Shown here: positions 1 through 7,912 of the stretch, piece by piece | How positions within the stretch are numbered: the first letter of the stretch is position 1 | Layout: every line of letters starts with the position of its first letter | DNA from: Gaiellasilicea sp039914895 | GTDB lineage: Bacteria > Actinomycetota > Thermoleophilia > Gaiellales > Gaiellaceae | Assembly (NCBI GenBank): GCA_039914895.1 | Contig: JBDSOJ010000254.1 | Coordinates: 1-18,006, forward strand | Length of the DNA stretch: 18,006 nucleotides | Direction of reading: 5' to 3' | Position numbers and translations under genes: made by a program | The notes under the pieces: generated by a model | Database searches by the model: none | The model's input: only the letters and a program-made list of their open reading frames with translations | What the model was told of the DNA's origin: nothing

Positions 1-26
1 GCAATCTCGGCTGACGCCGAGATTGC
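1..26. repeat. Perfect 11-bp inverted repeat at the left edge
   Basis: Bases 1-11 (GCAATCTCGGC) are the exact reverse complement of bases 16-26, with a 4-nt TGAC loop. It lies inside the lhr reading frame and starts at the very first base, so it could extend further left. It may be a chance coding palindrome or a fold-back artefact if this is a contig end. Confidence 0.6.
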
Positions 27-3000
27 GATAGACGATCTCTTCAGGCTGGTGCGAGGGGCGTATCCATTTGCGGATCTCTCGCGGCTCCAGCTCGAGAACG
101 TGCTCGACATGCTCGCCGGCCGGTATCCGTCGGACGAGTTCGCCGAGCTGCGGCCGCGGATCGTCTGGGATCGCACCGCAGGCGTGATCCGGGGGCGCAC
201 GGGCGCGCGCCGGCTCGCGGTCACGAACGCGGGCACGATCCCGGACCGAGGCCTCTTCGGCGTCCATCTGATCGCGGATTCGTCGGGAAAGGGGGGCGGC
301 CGCGTCGGCGAGCTCGACGAGGAGATGGTCTACGAGGCCCGGCAGGGACAGACGTTCATGCTCGGCGCCTCGACGTGGCGGATCGAGGAGATCACCCGCG
401 ACCGCGTGCTCGTCTCGCCCGCGCCGGGAGCCCCGGGTGCCGTCCCGTTCTGGAAGGGCGAGGGCGTCGGGCGGCCCTTCGAGCTGGGAGCCAGGATTGG
501 GAAAGCGTCGCGTGAGCTGGTCGCTTTGCCCGACGGCAAAGCGATAGACGTGCTCCGGAACGACTATTCGCTCGACGAACGCGCCGCGTCCAACCTCCTA
601 TCGTTCCTGCGAGAGCAGGAACGAGCCACCGGCACGGTCCCGTCCGACAGAACCATTGTCGTCGAACGTTTTCGTGACGAGATCGGCGACTGGCGCGTCT
701 GCATCCTCACCCCCTTCGGCGGTCGCGTGCACGCGCCGTGGGGGATGGCGCTGACCGCCCGCCTGCGCGACGCGTTCGGGCTCGATGCGCAGTCGATCTG
801 GTCGGATGACGGAATCGCCCTGCACCTGCCGGAGACGGACACGCCGCCAAGCCTCGCCGACCTCCTGATCGGCCCGGACGAGATCGAGGAGCTCGTCGTC
901 GGCGAGGTCGGCCAGACGGCGCTCTTCGGAGCGCGGTTCAGGGAGAACGCCGCCCGCGCGCTGCTGATCCCGCGCCGCCGCCCCGGCCAGCGGACACCGC
1001 TCTGGCAGCAGCGTTTGAAGGCGCAGAACCTGCTCCAGGTGGCGCGCAGGTACGGCTCGTTCCCGATCGTGCTCGAGACCTACCGCGAGTGCCTCCAGGA
1101 CGTCTTCGACCTGCCGGGGCTGAAGGACATCCTGCGTAGCCTCCAGACCCGGGAGCTCGATCTCGTCGAGGTCGAGACGGCGTCCGCGTCGCCCTTCGCG
1201 TCCTCGCTCCTCTTCGACTACGTGGCCACCTATATGTACGAGGACGACACGCCGCCGGCCGAACGGCGCGCGCAGGCGCTGTCGCTCGACCGCGACCTGC
1301 TGCGCGAGCTGCTCGGACAGGAGGAGCTGCGCGAGCTGATCGACTCGGACGCGCTCGCCGAGGTGGAGCGCCAGCTGCGCGGCGACCCGCGCGACTCCGA
1401 CGAGCTGCACGACGTCCTTCGCCGCCGAGGCGATCTGCGCGCGGGAGAGTACGACGAGGTTCAGGCCGCGATCCTGCTCGCCGAGCGGCGCGCGCTGACG
1501 GCGCGGATCGCTGGTGAAGAGCGCCTGATCGCGGCCGAGGACGCCGGCCGCTACCGCGACGCGCTCGGCGTGATGCCGCCCGGCGGCCTGCCAGAAGCCT
1601 TCCTCGAGGGAGGTCCGGACTCGCTCCGCCAACTCGTGCTCCGCTTTGCGAAGAGCCGCGGCCCGTTCACGACCGGCGAGGCCGACGAACGCTTCGGACT
1701 CGAGCTCGAGTCGCTGCTGCACGAGCTCGAGCGCGCCGACCTGCTCGTCCGCGGCGAGCTGCGGCCCGGCGGCAGCGAGCGCGAGTGGTGCGACCCCGAC
1801 GTCCTCCGGCGTCTGCGCCGAGCGTCGCTGGCGGCGCTGCGGCGCGAGGTCGAGCCGGCCGAGCAGGCCGCGCTCGGACGCTTCCTGCCCGCATGGCACG
1901 GGATCGGCCGCCGCGCGAGCCTGCGCGAGGCGCTCGTGCCGTTGCAGGGGCTCGCGCTCCCGGTCTCGCTCTGGGAGTCCGAGGTGCTGCCGCGCCGCGT
2001 TCCCGGCTACCAGCCGGCCTGGCTCGACGCGCTCTGCGCAGCCGGCGAGCTCGTCTGGGCCGGAGCCGGGCTCGATCGAGTTGCCGTCTACTTCCGCGAG
2101 GACGCGCCCGTGCTCGGACGGCCCGCCGCCGCGCCCGCGCCCGAGAGCGCCGAGGCAGACGCGATCCGGGCCGCGCTCGGTCGCGGCGCGATGTTCTGGG
2201 GCGACCTCTTGCTCGAGACCGGGCTCGAGGCCGGGGCCGCGCTGCCCGCGCTCTGGGAGCTCGTCTGGGCGGGCGAGGCGACGAACGACGCCTGGACGCC
2301 CCTGCGCGCCTCGCGGCGGTACGAGGCGGCGAAGACGCAACGCCGCCCGCGGCGCTTCTCGCGCACCCGCGGCGCCGGGGTCACGTCGACCCAGGGGCGC
2401 TGGTCGCCGACCGAGCAGCTGTTCGCGGGCCGGCCCGACCGGCGTGCGCTCGCCGAGCTCCTGCTCGAGCGCCAGGGGATCGTCACGCGGGACGGCGTCC
2501 GCGGCGAGGGGATCCCGGGCGGCTACAGCGCGGTCTACTCCGAGCTCAAGGATCTGGAGACGATCGGCGCGTGCCGCCGCGGCTACTTCGTCGAGGGTCT
2601 TGGCGGCGCCCAGTTCGCGCTCCCTGGCGCCGTCGAGCGCCTGCGCGAGCTGCGGGCGGAGCGGGAACCGGAGCCGCTCGTGCTCGCGGCCGCCGATCCC
2701 GCGCAGCCGTACGGCGCCGCGTTGCCGTGGCCGAAGCGGGCCGGGGCCCGTGCCGCGCGCGTCGCCGGAGCGCAGGTCGTCCTGCTCGGCGGCGAGGCGG
2801 CGCTCTTCGTCGAGCGCGGCGGCCGTACGCTCGTGCCGCTGCGCGAACCGAGCGAGGACTGGCTGCGCCCTGCGATCGCCGCACTCGTCGAGCACGTCAG
2901 GGCCGTCGGAGGGAGACGCCTCGCGGTAGAGCGCTTCGACGGCCGGCCGGTGATCGAGACCGAGATCATGCCGCTGCTCGTCGACGCCGGCTTTCTCGCG

Positions 3001-3030
3001 GGGCCGCGACGCGCCGTGCTACGAGCCTAA
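1..3030 (+). CDS. lhr: Lhr-family ATP-dependent helicase, C-terminal two thirds (5' end outside window)
   Basis: The frame is open from the first base of the window, so the gene starts further left. GTG at 49 is internal and only about 1,009 residues are present; family members are about 1,500. The ATPase/RecA motifs are therefore not visible. What remains matches the post-helicase part of Lhr: the LVRGAYPF and VLDMLAGRYPSDEF stretch at the left edge, AVTNAGTIPDRGLFGV (nt 217-264), VGELDEEMVYEAR (about nt 307-345), PFWKGEG (nt 445-465) and HAPWGMAL (about nt 730). A long C-terminal domain holds GIPGGYSAVY (about nt 2512-2540) and RRGYFVEGLGGAQFALPGA (about nt 2575-2630). Lhr is a cytoplasmic 3'-5' DNA/RNA-DNA helicase linked to DNA repair; the C-terminal domain of E. 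coli Lhr has been reported to have glycosylase activity. The next gene starts 32 nt downstream and may be co-transcribed. Family assignment is firm. Confidence 0.93.
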   Translation, partial: AISADAEIAIDDLFRLVRGAYPFADLSRLQLENVLDMLAGRYPSDEFAELRPRIVWDRTAGVIRGRTGARRLAVTNAGTIPDRGLFGVHLIADSSGKGGGRVGELDEEMVYEARQGQTFMLGASTWRIEEITRDRVLVSPAPGAPGAVPFWKGEGVGRPFELGARIGKASRELVALPDGKAIDVLRNDYSLDERAASNLLSFLREQERATGTVPSDRTIVVERFRDEIGDWRVCILTPFGGRVHAPWGMALTARLRDAFGLDAQSIWSDDGIALHLPETDTPPSLADLLIGPDEIEELVVGEVGQTALFGARFRENAARALLIPRRRPGQRTPLWQQRLKAQNLLQVARRYGSFPIVLETYRECLQDVFDLPGLKDILRSLQTRELDLVEVETASASPFASSLLFDYVATYMYEDDTPPAERRAQALSLDRDLLRELLGQEELRELIDSDALAEVERQLRGDPRDSDELHDVLRRRGDLRAGEYDEVQAAILLAERRALTARIAGEERLIAAEDAGRYRDALGVMPPGGLPEAFLEGGPDSLRQLVLRFAKSRGPFTTGEADERFGLELESLLHELERADLLVRGELRPGGSEREWCDPDVLRRLRRASLAALRREVEPAEQAALGRFLPAWHGIGRRASLREALVPLQGLALPVSLWESEVLPRRVPGYQPAWLDALCAAGELVWAGAGLDRVAVYFREDAPVLGRPAAAPAPESAEADAIRAALGRGAMFWGDLLLETGLEAGAALPALWELVWAGEATNDAWTPLRASRRYEAAKTQRRPRRFSRTRGAGVTSTQGRWSPTEQLFAGRPDRRALAELLLERQGIVTRDGVRGEGIPGGYSAVYSELKDLETIGACRRGYFVEGLGGAQFALPGAVERLRELRAEREPEPLVLAAADPAQPYGAALPWPKRAGARAARVAGAQVVLLGGEAALFVERGGRTLVPLREPSEDWLRPAIAALVEHVRAVGGRRLAVERFDGRPVIETEIMPLLVDAGFLAGPRRAVLRA

Positions 3031-3062
3031 ACATCGGGGCAGTTCCGGCCGATGACCCGGTA

Positions 3063-4490
3063 GTGGCACCCTCGCTCCGGCAGCGTCTCGGCCTCGCCCC
3101 CGTCCGTCTCGGCCGCGCGGAGGAGCGCGCGCTGCTGGCGGCACGCTCCGCCTCGTTCCTCTACGTCGTCCAGTCCGCGCTCGCGCTCGCGGCGGCGGCG
3201 ATCGGCGGAACCGTCGGTGTTGGCGTCGTCGCCGCGGCGTCGGCCACGCTCTCGTTCGCGCTGCTGATCTTCTGCGCTTACGAGCGTCTGCCGTGGGCCG
3301 CCAGTCAGCTCCTCGCCGTCGGAGGCGTGGGCGCGGCCTCGCTCCTCGTCCTCACCCAGCAGCACGGCGAGCGCTATGCGCTTCTTTTCGTCGCGCCTGT
3401 GATCTACGTGTCCTTCTTCTTCCGAGCACGCAACGCGCTCGTGATCGTCGGCCTGGTCAGCATCGTCGGCGGCGCTGCGCTGACGTTGACGCTCCCGGCG
3501 GTCGGAGCCGCGGAGACCTGGGTGCTCCTCGTCGGGGCGCTCGCACAGGCCGCCGGTACCTCGATTGCGCTACGCCGCCGCCTGCTTCGTGCCGCCGAGC
3601 GATCACGCGCGCACCGGGCCGTCCTCGACGCGTTCTTTCTCAACGCGCCCGGCGGGTTCGCCTTCTTGGACGGCGAGCTTCGCTACGTGCGCGTCAACCC
3701 GATGCTGGCGGCGCTGTTCGGCGCCGACGCCGACTCGATCGTGGGCCGGTCCGTCCGCGAGCTTTCGCCCCAGCATGCGGATGTGATCGAGCCGCTGCTG
3801 CGAAGGGTGATCACCAAGCGTGTGCCGATCAACGGGATCGAGCTGTCGAGCGTCGACGGGAACCGCCACTTCCTCGTCAGCTACTACCCCGTTCCAGGAG
3901 CGGACGGCGCCGCCGGGGTCGGTGTCGCGGTCACGGATGTCACCCATCTGAAGGATGTCGAGAAGCGGCTCGAGGAGACGAACGAGCGGCTGTTGGTGCT
4001 TGCGACGACGGACGAGCTGACCGGGCTGCCGAATCGGCGCATGCTTGCGGAGCAGCTCGAGCTGGCGCTCGCCCGGGCGCGCCGTGGCGGCCTGGGAGTG
4101 GCCGTACTCTGCCTCGACCTCGATCGCTTCAAGGACATCAACGACGCGCTCGGTCATGCGGTCGGCGACGACCTGCTGATCGAGTTCGCCGCGCGGCTGC
4201 GCGCCGGCGCGCGCGAAATGGACGTCGTCGCCCGTTACGGTGGCGACGAGTTCGTGATCCTCCTCGCCGACCTCGACGTGCAGACGGCCCATGAGCAGGC
4301 CGCGACCGTCATCGAACGCCTCCGCTCGCTGCTCTCGGAACCGTTCCCGATCGGGCCGGTGGAGTTGCAAGCGGAGGCCTCGATCGGCGTCGCGCTCTAT
4401 CCGGTCGACTCCCGCGACGCCAAGGGGTTGCTCGCGGCCGCCGACGCCGAGATGTATTCCGGTAAGACCGTTGTCAGCCGCGTGGCCTAG
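3063..4490 (+). CDS. Membrane-anchored PAS-GGDEF diguanylate cyclase
   Basis: A 475-aa protein predicted to make cyclic di-GMP from two GTP at the inner membrane. Residues about 31-170 are hydrophobic and give five to six membrane segments, an MHYT/MASE-like sensory anchor with no clear family match. Residues about 183-297 look like a PAS domain, with NAPGGFAFLDGELRYVRVN at its start and VTDVTHLKDVE at its end. A short coiled linker follows, then GGDEF from about 312. The active-site loop is intact (RYGGDEF, 391-397). REMD (384-387) lies five residues before it, which fits the RxxD inhibitory I-site, so product feedback is expected. The C-terminus after DAEMY is shorter than usual. GTG 3063 is chosen because the membrane domain follows soon after and upstream codons overlap the lhr end; no clear ribosome site is seen. 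The 3' end overlaps the convergent regulator by 17 nt. Confidence 0.9.
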   Translation: MAPSLRQRLGLAPVRLGRAEERALLAARSASFLYVVQSALALAAAAIGGTVGVGVVAAASATLSFALLIFCAYERLPWAASQLLAVGGVGAASLLVLTQQHGERYALLFVAPVIYVSFFFRARNALVIVGLVSIVGGAALTLTLPAVGAAETWVLLVGALAQAAGTSIALRRRLLRAAERSRAHRAVLDAFFLNAPGGFAFLDGELRYVRVNPMLAALFGADADSIVGRSVRELSPQHADVIEPLLRRVITKRVPINGIELSSVDGNRHFLVSYYPVPGADGAAGVGVAVTDVTHLKDVEKRLEETNERLLVLATTDELTGLPNRRMLAEQLELALARARRGGLGVAVLCLDLDRFKDINDALGHAVGDDLLIEFAARLRAGAREMDVVARYGGDEFVILLADLDVQTAHEQAATVIERLRSLLSEPFPIGPVELQAEASIGVALYPVDSRDAKGLLAAADAEMYSGKTVVSRVA

Positions 4491-5838
4491 CGCCGGAGCT
4501 CACGGCGCGTAGCTCGGCCACCGCTGCGCCGAGCCGACGACCCTCCGCACCGCCGCCGGTGATGACCACGAGACGGTCGGGAAGCTCCGCTGCTGCGAGA
4601 TCGGACTCCAGTCCTTCGCGTGTCGACGCGTCGTTCGCGCTCAGACAGAGCAGGTCGGCGTTTGTGCGGATCGCGGCCGTGACCGAAGCCTCGAGCGGCG
4701 TGTCGGGGCCGAGATAGATGCCGAGCCAGCCGTCCGCCTGGAGCAGGACGGCCAGCGCCAGCAGCCCCAGCTCGTGCCGCTCGCCCGGGGCACAGGCGAG
4801 CACGGCCGTCCCGCGCACAGCGGATCTCGGGTCGTCCAGGAGCGACCGCAGCCGGGCGAGCACGACGTGGCTCAGCAGATGCTCCTCGGCGATGCACTCC
4901 GCGCCGCGCTTCCAGCGGTCGCCGACGAGCCGCAGTGCGGGCGCGACGATCTCCTCGACCGCCGTCTCGACGTCGTGCAGCGTGAACGACCGCTCGACGA
5001 GCCCGGCCAGCCGTCGGGTGTCGGTGCCGGCGACCGCGGCCACGATCGCGTCCCGCAGGCCCGTCATCGAGGACTCGGCGTCGCCATAATCGGTCTCGAG
5101 CAGCGCCGCCGCCTCGCCGATCCGGAATCCTTCCCCGAGCCGGTCGCGCAGCCATTCCACCCGGGCGACCTCACGCTTGTCGTAGCGCCGCTGGCCGCCC
5201 GGAGTGCGGCTGGGGCGAAGGACGCCGTAGCGGCGCTCCCACTTGCGCAGCGTGTCGGAGCCGATCCCCGTGCGCTGCGCGACGGCGGCGATGTTGAGCC
5301 CGCCCCCGAGCTGCGGCGGCGGCGCCGGCCGGGCCTCGAGGTAGGCCATCACCGTCGCGGCGAGATCCTCGACGGCGGAGACGTCTTCCTCTGTCCAGGC
5401 GCGGGGCTCGAAATCGATCGCACAGAGGATCCCGATCGGGTTGCCACTCGCCGTGAGCAACGGAACGCCGAGGTACGCAATCACATCGAGCGCGGTCGTC
5501 GGCGGCAGATCGCAGACGAGCGGGTGTGCCCGCGCGTCCTCGACCACGAACGGCTCTCGCGCGTCGATCGCGAACTGGCAGTAGGCGTCGTGCAACGGGA
5601 ACTCCGTCATTGTGCTCCAGGGATCGTCCGGCCCGACGACGCTCGCGAAGAGAAGCCGGTCACCGTCCGCGATCTGCAGCAGCGAGACGGGCACGTCGAG
5701 CAATGAGGAGACGAGCCGGGTCAATCGGTCGAAGACGCGTCTGTCCTTCGCATCCTGCAGCCGGACGCGTTCCGCGACTGCCAGCTGGACGGGCTCGGTG
5801 GGACTGGAGCCGGGACCGAAGTCTTCAGTGCTCCTCAT
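4474..5838 (-). CDS. GAF-MerR-cobalamin-binding regulator, CarH-like putative photoreceptor
   Basis: A 454-aa three-domain transcription factor. Residues about 30-168 form a GAF domain (PLHDAYCQFAI, AYLGVPLLTASGNPIGILCA). Residues 181-250 are a MerR-type winged helix (AVAQRTGIGSDTLRKWERRY, then PGGQRRY). Residues about 260-335 are the four-helix B12 cap and 343-445 the Rossmann B12-binding domain. The AdoCbl signatures of CarH are present: W-x9-EH (W309, E319, H320) and ExHxxG (E353, H355 as likely lower cobalt ligand, G358). In CarH proteins AdoCbl drives DNA binding in the dark and light breaks it. The residue after the cap Trp is Lys310; Thermus CarH has His132 there, which captures cobalt after light. 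Known CarH proteins have no GAF domain. It probably represses itself and the divergent nei gene. The domain calls are strong; light sensing is inference. Confidence 0.88.
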   Translation of the reverse strand: MRSTEDFGPGSSPTEPVQLAVAERVRLQDAKDRRVFDRLTRLVSSLLDVPVSLLQIADGDRLLFASVVGPDDPWSTMTEFPLHDAYCQFAIDAREPFVVEDARAHPLVCDLPPTTALDVIAYLGVPLLTASGNPIGILCAIDFEPRAWTEEDVSAVEDLAATVMAYLEARPAPPPQLGGGLNIAAVAQRTGIGSDTLRKWERRYGVLRPSRTPGGQRRYDKREVARVEWLRDRLGEGFRIGEAAALLETDYGDAESSMTGLRDAIVAAVAGTDTRRLAGLVERSFTLHDVETAVEEIVAPALRLVGDRWKRGAECIAEEHLLSHVVLARLRSLLDDPRSAVRGTAVLACAPGERHELGLLALAVLLQADGWLGIYLGPDTPLEASVTAAIRTNADLLCLSANDASTREGLESDLAAAELPDRLVVITGGGAEGRRLGAAVAELRAVSSGARPRG

Positions 5839-5844
5839 TACCTC

Positions 5845-5850
5845 ACACTA
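5845..5850 (-). promoter_or_regulatory. -10 box (TAGTGT) for the CarH-like regulator, leaderless spacing
   Basis: Read leftward, TAGTGT is followed by six bases (GAGGTA) and then the ATG at 5838. It matches the TANNNT -10 consensus and places the transcription start on the start codon. The intervening GAGG could also act as a very close ribosome site. No convincing -35 hexamer was found. Confidence 0.55.
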
Positions 5851-5857
5851 CTGCCGA

Positions 5858-5863
5858 TACGCT
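5858..5863 (+). promoter_or_regulatory. -10 box (TACGCT) for nei, leaderless spacing
   Basis: TACGCT is followed by six bases and the GTG start of nei at 5870, with no Shine-Dalgarno between. It lies only 7 bp from the back-to-back -10 box of the CarH-like gene, so RNA polymerase could not occupy both promoters at once and one bound repressor could cover both. Confidence 0.55.
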
Positions 5864-5869
5864 TTCCAA

Positions 5870-6622
5870 GTGCCTGAAGGCGACTCGCTGCACCGCGCGG
5901 CTCTCCGCCTGCAGCCCCTCGTCGGCCAGAGGCTCGAGGTGGAGGCGCCGAACCCACGCGCGCAGGCGACGGGAGTCGCCGCCCGCGTCGACGGCCGGGT
6001 GCTCGAGTCGGTCGAGGCGGTCGGAAAGAATCTGCTGCTGCGTTTCGACGGCGGACTCGTCGTCCGCAGCCACCTGCGGATGAGCGGCCGCTGGCGGATC
6101 GAGCCACGTGGGCAGCAACGGGCCGGCCGGCCCTGGCTCGTTCTCCGCGGGACGTCCCTGGAGGGCGTGCTCTGGAACGGGCCCGTGCTCACGCTCGAGA
6201 CGCGTAACGTCCGCCGGCTCGGCCAGGACGTGCTCGCGGAGGACTTCGACGTCGACGCCGCCGTGGCGCGGTTGCGTGGATCGGGAGACCGCCGGCTCGG
6301 CGAGGCGCTTCAGGATCAGCGGCTCGTGGCGGGGATCGGGAACATGTGGATGGCCGAGGCGCTCTGGTCGATCCGTGTCTCGCCGTGGATCCAGGTCAGC
6401 GACGCGGAGGAGGGCGTGCTCCACGATGCGGTGGCGGCCGCGCGGCGCCTGATGCGCGAGGCCCTCGCGACGGGCCGGCCGGGTCGCCAGGTTTATCGCC
6501 GCGCCGGCCGTCCCTGTCTGCGCTGCGGCGTCATCGTCCGCTCCCGCGGCCAGGGTGATGCGAATCGCACCGCCTACTGGTGTCCGGGCTGCCAGGCAGG
6601 AGGCGGACCGCCGGGGGAGTAA
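5870..6622 (+). CDS. nei2: Formamidopyrimidine/endonuclease VIII-type DNA glycosylase (Nei2-like)
   Basis: A 250-aa base-excision-repair glycosylase/AP lyase of the Fpg/Nei fold, removing oxidised bases from DNA. GTG at 5870 gives MPEGD, so after Met removal Pro is the N-terminal nucleophile and Glu the next catalytic residue; this fixes the start despite an open frame upstream. Lys53 (VGKNLLLRF) is the conserved beta-hairpin lysine. The helix-two-turn-helix carries GIGNMWMAEALW (155-166). A C-terminal zinc finger has C216, C219, C238 and C241, with Arg233 in NRTAYW. The closest pattern I know is mycobacterial Nei2 (MPEGDTVW start), whose gene adjoins lhr. The gene is divergent from the CarH-like regulator across 31 bp and is followed after 9 nt by the 402-aa gene, probably in one operon. 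Nei versus Fpg naming rests on the short MPEGD pattern and synteny. Confidence 0.9.
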   Translation: MPEGDSLHRAALRLQPLVGQRLEVEAPNPRAQATGVAARVDGRVLESVEAVGKNLLLRFDGGLVVRSHLRMSGRWRIEPRGQQRAGRPWLVLRGTSLEGVLWNGPVLTLETRNVRRLGQDVLAEDFDVDAAVARLRGSGDRRLGEALQDQRLVAGIGNMWMAEALWSIRVSPWIQVSDAEEGVLHDAVAAARRLMREALATGRPGRQVYRRAGRPCLRCGVIVRSRGQGDANRTAYWCPGCQAGGGPPGE

Positions 6623-6631
6623 GCAGGACGG

Positions 6632-7840
6632 ATGGTCATCCGCGCTCCGCAACTGCACCTCGCCCTGCGCTCGTACTGTCTCGGCGCCTTCGTCTTCCTC
6701 GGCCGGGCGCTCGAGGAGGGTGACGACCTGCCCTTCGCGTTCGAGGAGCACGTCCAGCGCGGCGGGCCTGCCTTCTACGAGTACCGGCCGCTCGTCCGCA
6801 CGTTCGTCGACGCGCGGGCGAGCGCGCTCGCGAAGCGCGAGGACGCACGGATCGCGCTCGACGAGCTGTTGCGCGAGCCGGCCGCTGCGATCTTCGCCCG
6901 GGCACACGCCGGCCCGAAGCCGACCGAGGAGCAGGCCCTGTTCCGCACCGTGCTGCTCTCACTTCTGATCTCGACCGCCGAGGCCTGCGGCGGCTTCGAC
7001 TGGGACGACCGCGCCTTCGAGCGCGCCTACAGCGAGCTCGAGCGCTCGCTGTTCGGCAGCGGTCACGCCTACGCGGCCGTTGCGCCGATCGTCGGCATAT
7101 CGGTCATCACGCAGGTCGAGCTCGGTGGTGGAATCCGGCTCCGCGCCTCTGCGACCGGAGAGCTCGCCCACCACTGGCCGGAGGCGCAGGGGCTGTTGCC
7201 AGCAGGCTTCGGCCGCGAGGTCGATCGCTACTGCGTGCTCGAGCTGGAGCGTGGGCTCGAAGCCGGCGAGGAGCCGCCTGACGCTCCGGCCGAACTGGCC
7301 GACGCGGTCTCGGCGATCCGCCTTGCGACGGCGGCTCCGGTCGCCGCCGGACCCGTGCTCTTCGAGCGTCTCGACTGGCGCCCGTTCGGAATCCGGCCGG
7401 TGCTGCCGATCGCGGCGACCCAGCCGCCGGGCGAGGCGACCCGGCTCGACTCGTTCCGCGCCGAGTTGACGCGGGACGTGCTCGCGCGCCTGTCGCTTGC
7501 CGACGCGGACACCCCGCTCGCCGAGGCGCTCGACCGCTGGGAGCTGTCCCTGTTCCAGAACGAGCCGTTCCGCTCCGAGCAGCTGCGGGGGTCGCTCGCC
7601 GGGCTGCTCGGCGATACCTGGGAGCTGCGCGCGGCGGTGCTGCTCGGCGACGAGAGTGACGAGCGGCGTGCGATCCATGGCGCTCTGCGTTCGCTCGCCG
7701 AAGGTGAGCAGGCGTCCCCGCGCGCGGAGGATGCCGTCCGCCGCTCGCTCGTCGAGGCGCTTCGCCACGGCGATCGGCCGGCGCTCGTGCGCTCGCTCGA
7801 CGACGCGCTGCTCGGGCTGCGCGCCGCCGCCGGCGCGTAG
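6632..7840 (+). CDS. Protein of unknown function, possible degenerate HEPN-like C-terminus
   Basis: I do not recognise this 402-aa soluble protein. It has no signal peptide and no convincing membrane segment. The N-terminal half (1-235) is helical and acidic, with YCLGAFVFLGRALEEG near the start, LLSLLISTAEACGGFDW (108-124), and a beta-rich patch around 148-172. After a Pro-rich hinge near 260-270, residues about 297-396 resemble the helical layout of Apea/HEPN-type domains: ALDRWELSLFQNEPFRSEQL, then LRAAVLLGDESDERRAI, then a terminal helix pair. The catalytic Rx4-6H of active HEPN RNases is not clearly present. It starts 9 nt after nei with AGGA close to the ATG, so it is probably co-transcribed with the repair gene. 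Role unknown; the HEPN resemblance is a weak, unaided impression. Confidence 0.8.
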   Translation: MVIRAPQLHLALRSYCLGAFVFLGRALEEGDDLPFAFEEHVQRGGPAFYEYRPLVRTFVDARASALAKREDARIALDELLREPAAAIFARAHAGPKPTEEQALFRTVLLSLLISTAEACGGFDWDDRAFERAYSELERSLFGSGHAYAAVAPIVGISVITQVELGGGIRLRASATGELAHHWPEAQGLLPAGFGREVDRYCVLELERGLEAGEEPPDAPAELADAVSAIRLATAAPVAAGPVLFERLDWRPFGIRPVLPIAATQPPGEATRLDSFRAELTRDVLARLSLADADTPLAEALDRWELSLFQNEPFRSEQLRGSLAGLLGDTWELRAAVLLGDESDERRAIHGALRSLAEGEQASPRAEDAVRRSLVEALRHGDRPALVRSLDDALLGLRAAAGA

Positions 7841-7851
7841 CGGTCGAGATT

Positions 7852-7860
7852 TCACACATC
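7852..7860 (+). repeat. TCACACATC, 9-bp motif shared with the beta-propeller upstream region
   Basis: This exact 9-mer lies 53 nt before the start of the 63-aa gene. It recurs at 15234-15242 upstream of the beta-propeller gene. In both places GTGACG follows downstream (7862-7867 and 15248-15253). It could be a regulator half-site or chance. Confidence 0.3.
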
Positions 7861-7899
7861 CGTGACGAAGGCGCAGCGCTTCCGTTGCGGGTTCCGCGC

Positions 7900-7905
7900 T
7901 AGCGT
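7900..7905 (+). promoter_or_regulatory. -10 box (TAGCGT) for the 63-aa gene, leaderless spacing
   Basis: TAGCGT is followed by seven bases and ATG 7913. This supports ATG 7913 over an upstream in-frame GTG at 7862, whose extra codons would read through the promoter. No -35 hexamer is evident. Confidence 0.5.
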
Positions 7906-7912
7906 CGAAGGC

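Noticed and set aside
598..2895. 765-codon open frame on the minus strand opposite lhr
   Set aside because: Composition is Arg/Glu/Gln/Ala-rich with no domain motif, and the plus strand here encodes a clear Lhr. Such long antisense frames are expected where third positions are nearly all G or C.
1785..3062. N-terminal extension of the diguanylate cyclase into lhr
   Set aside because: The frame is open upstream but the extra residues are Arg/Ala-rich shadow of lhr codons; the natural protein begins at GTG 3063.
5612..5869. N-terminal extension of nei upstream of the MPEGD start
   Set aside because: Pro must follow the initiator Met for catalysis in this family, so only GTG 5870 makes an active enzyme; the rest is antisense of the regulator.
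6928..7797. Active HEPN RNase motif in the 402-aa protein
   Set aside because: RRAIHG (345-350) has an Arg and a His but with the wrong spacing and helix position for the Rx4-6H pair, so I do not claim nuclease activity.
7820..7845. GC hairpin around the stop of the 402-aa gene
   Set aside because: CGCGCC/GGCGCG can pair, but no T tract follows and such stems are common at this GC content.
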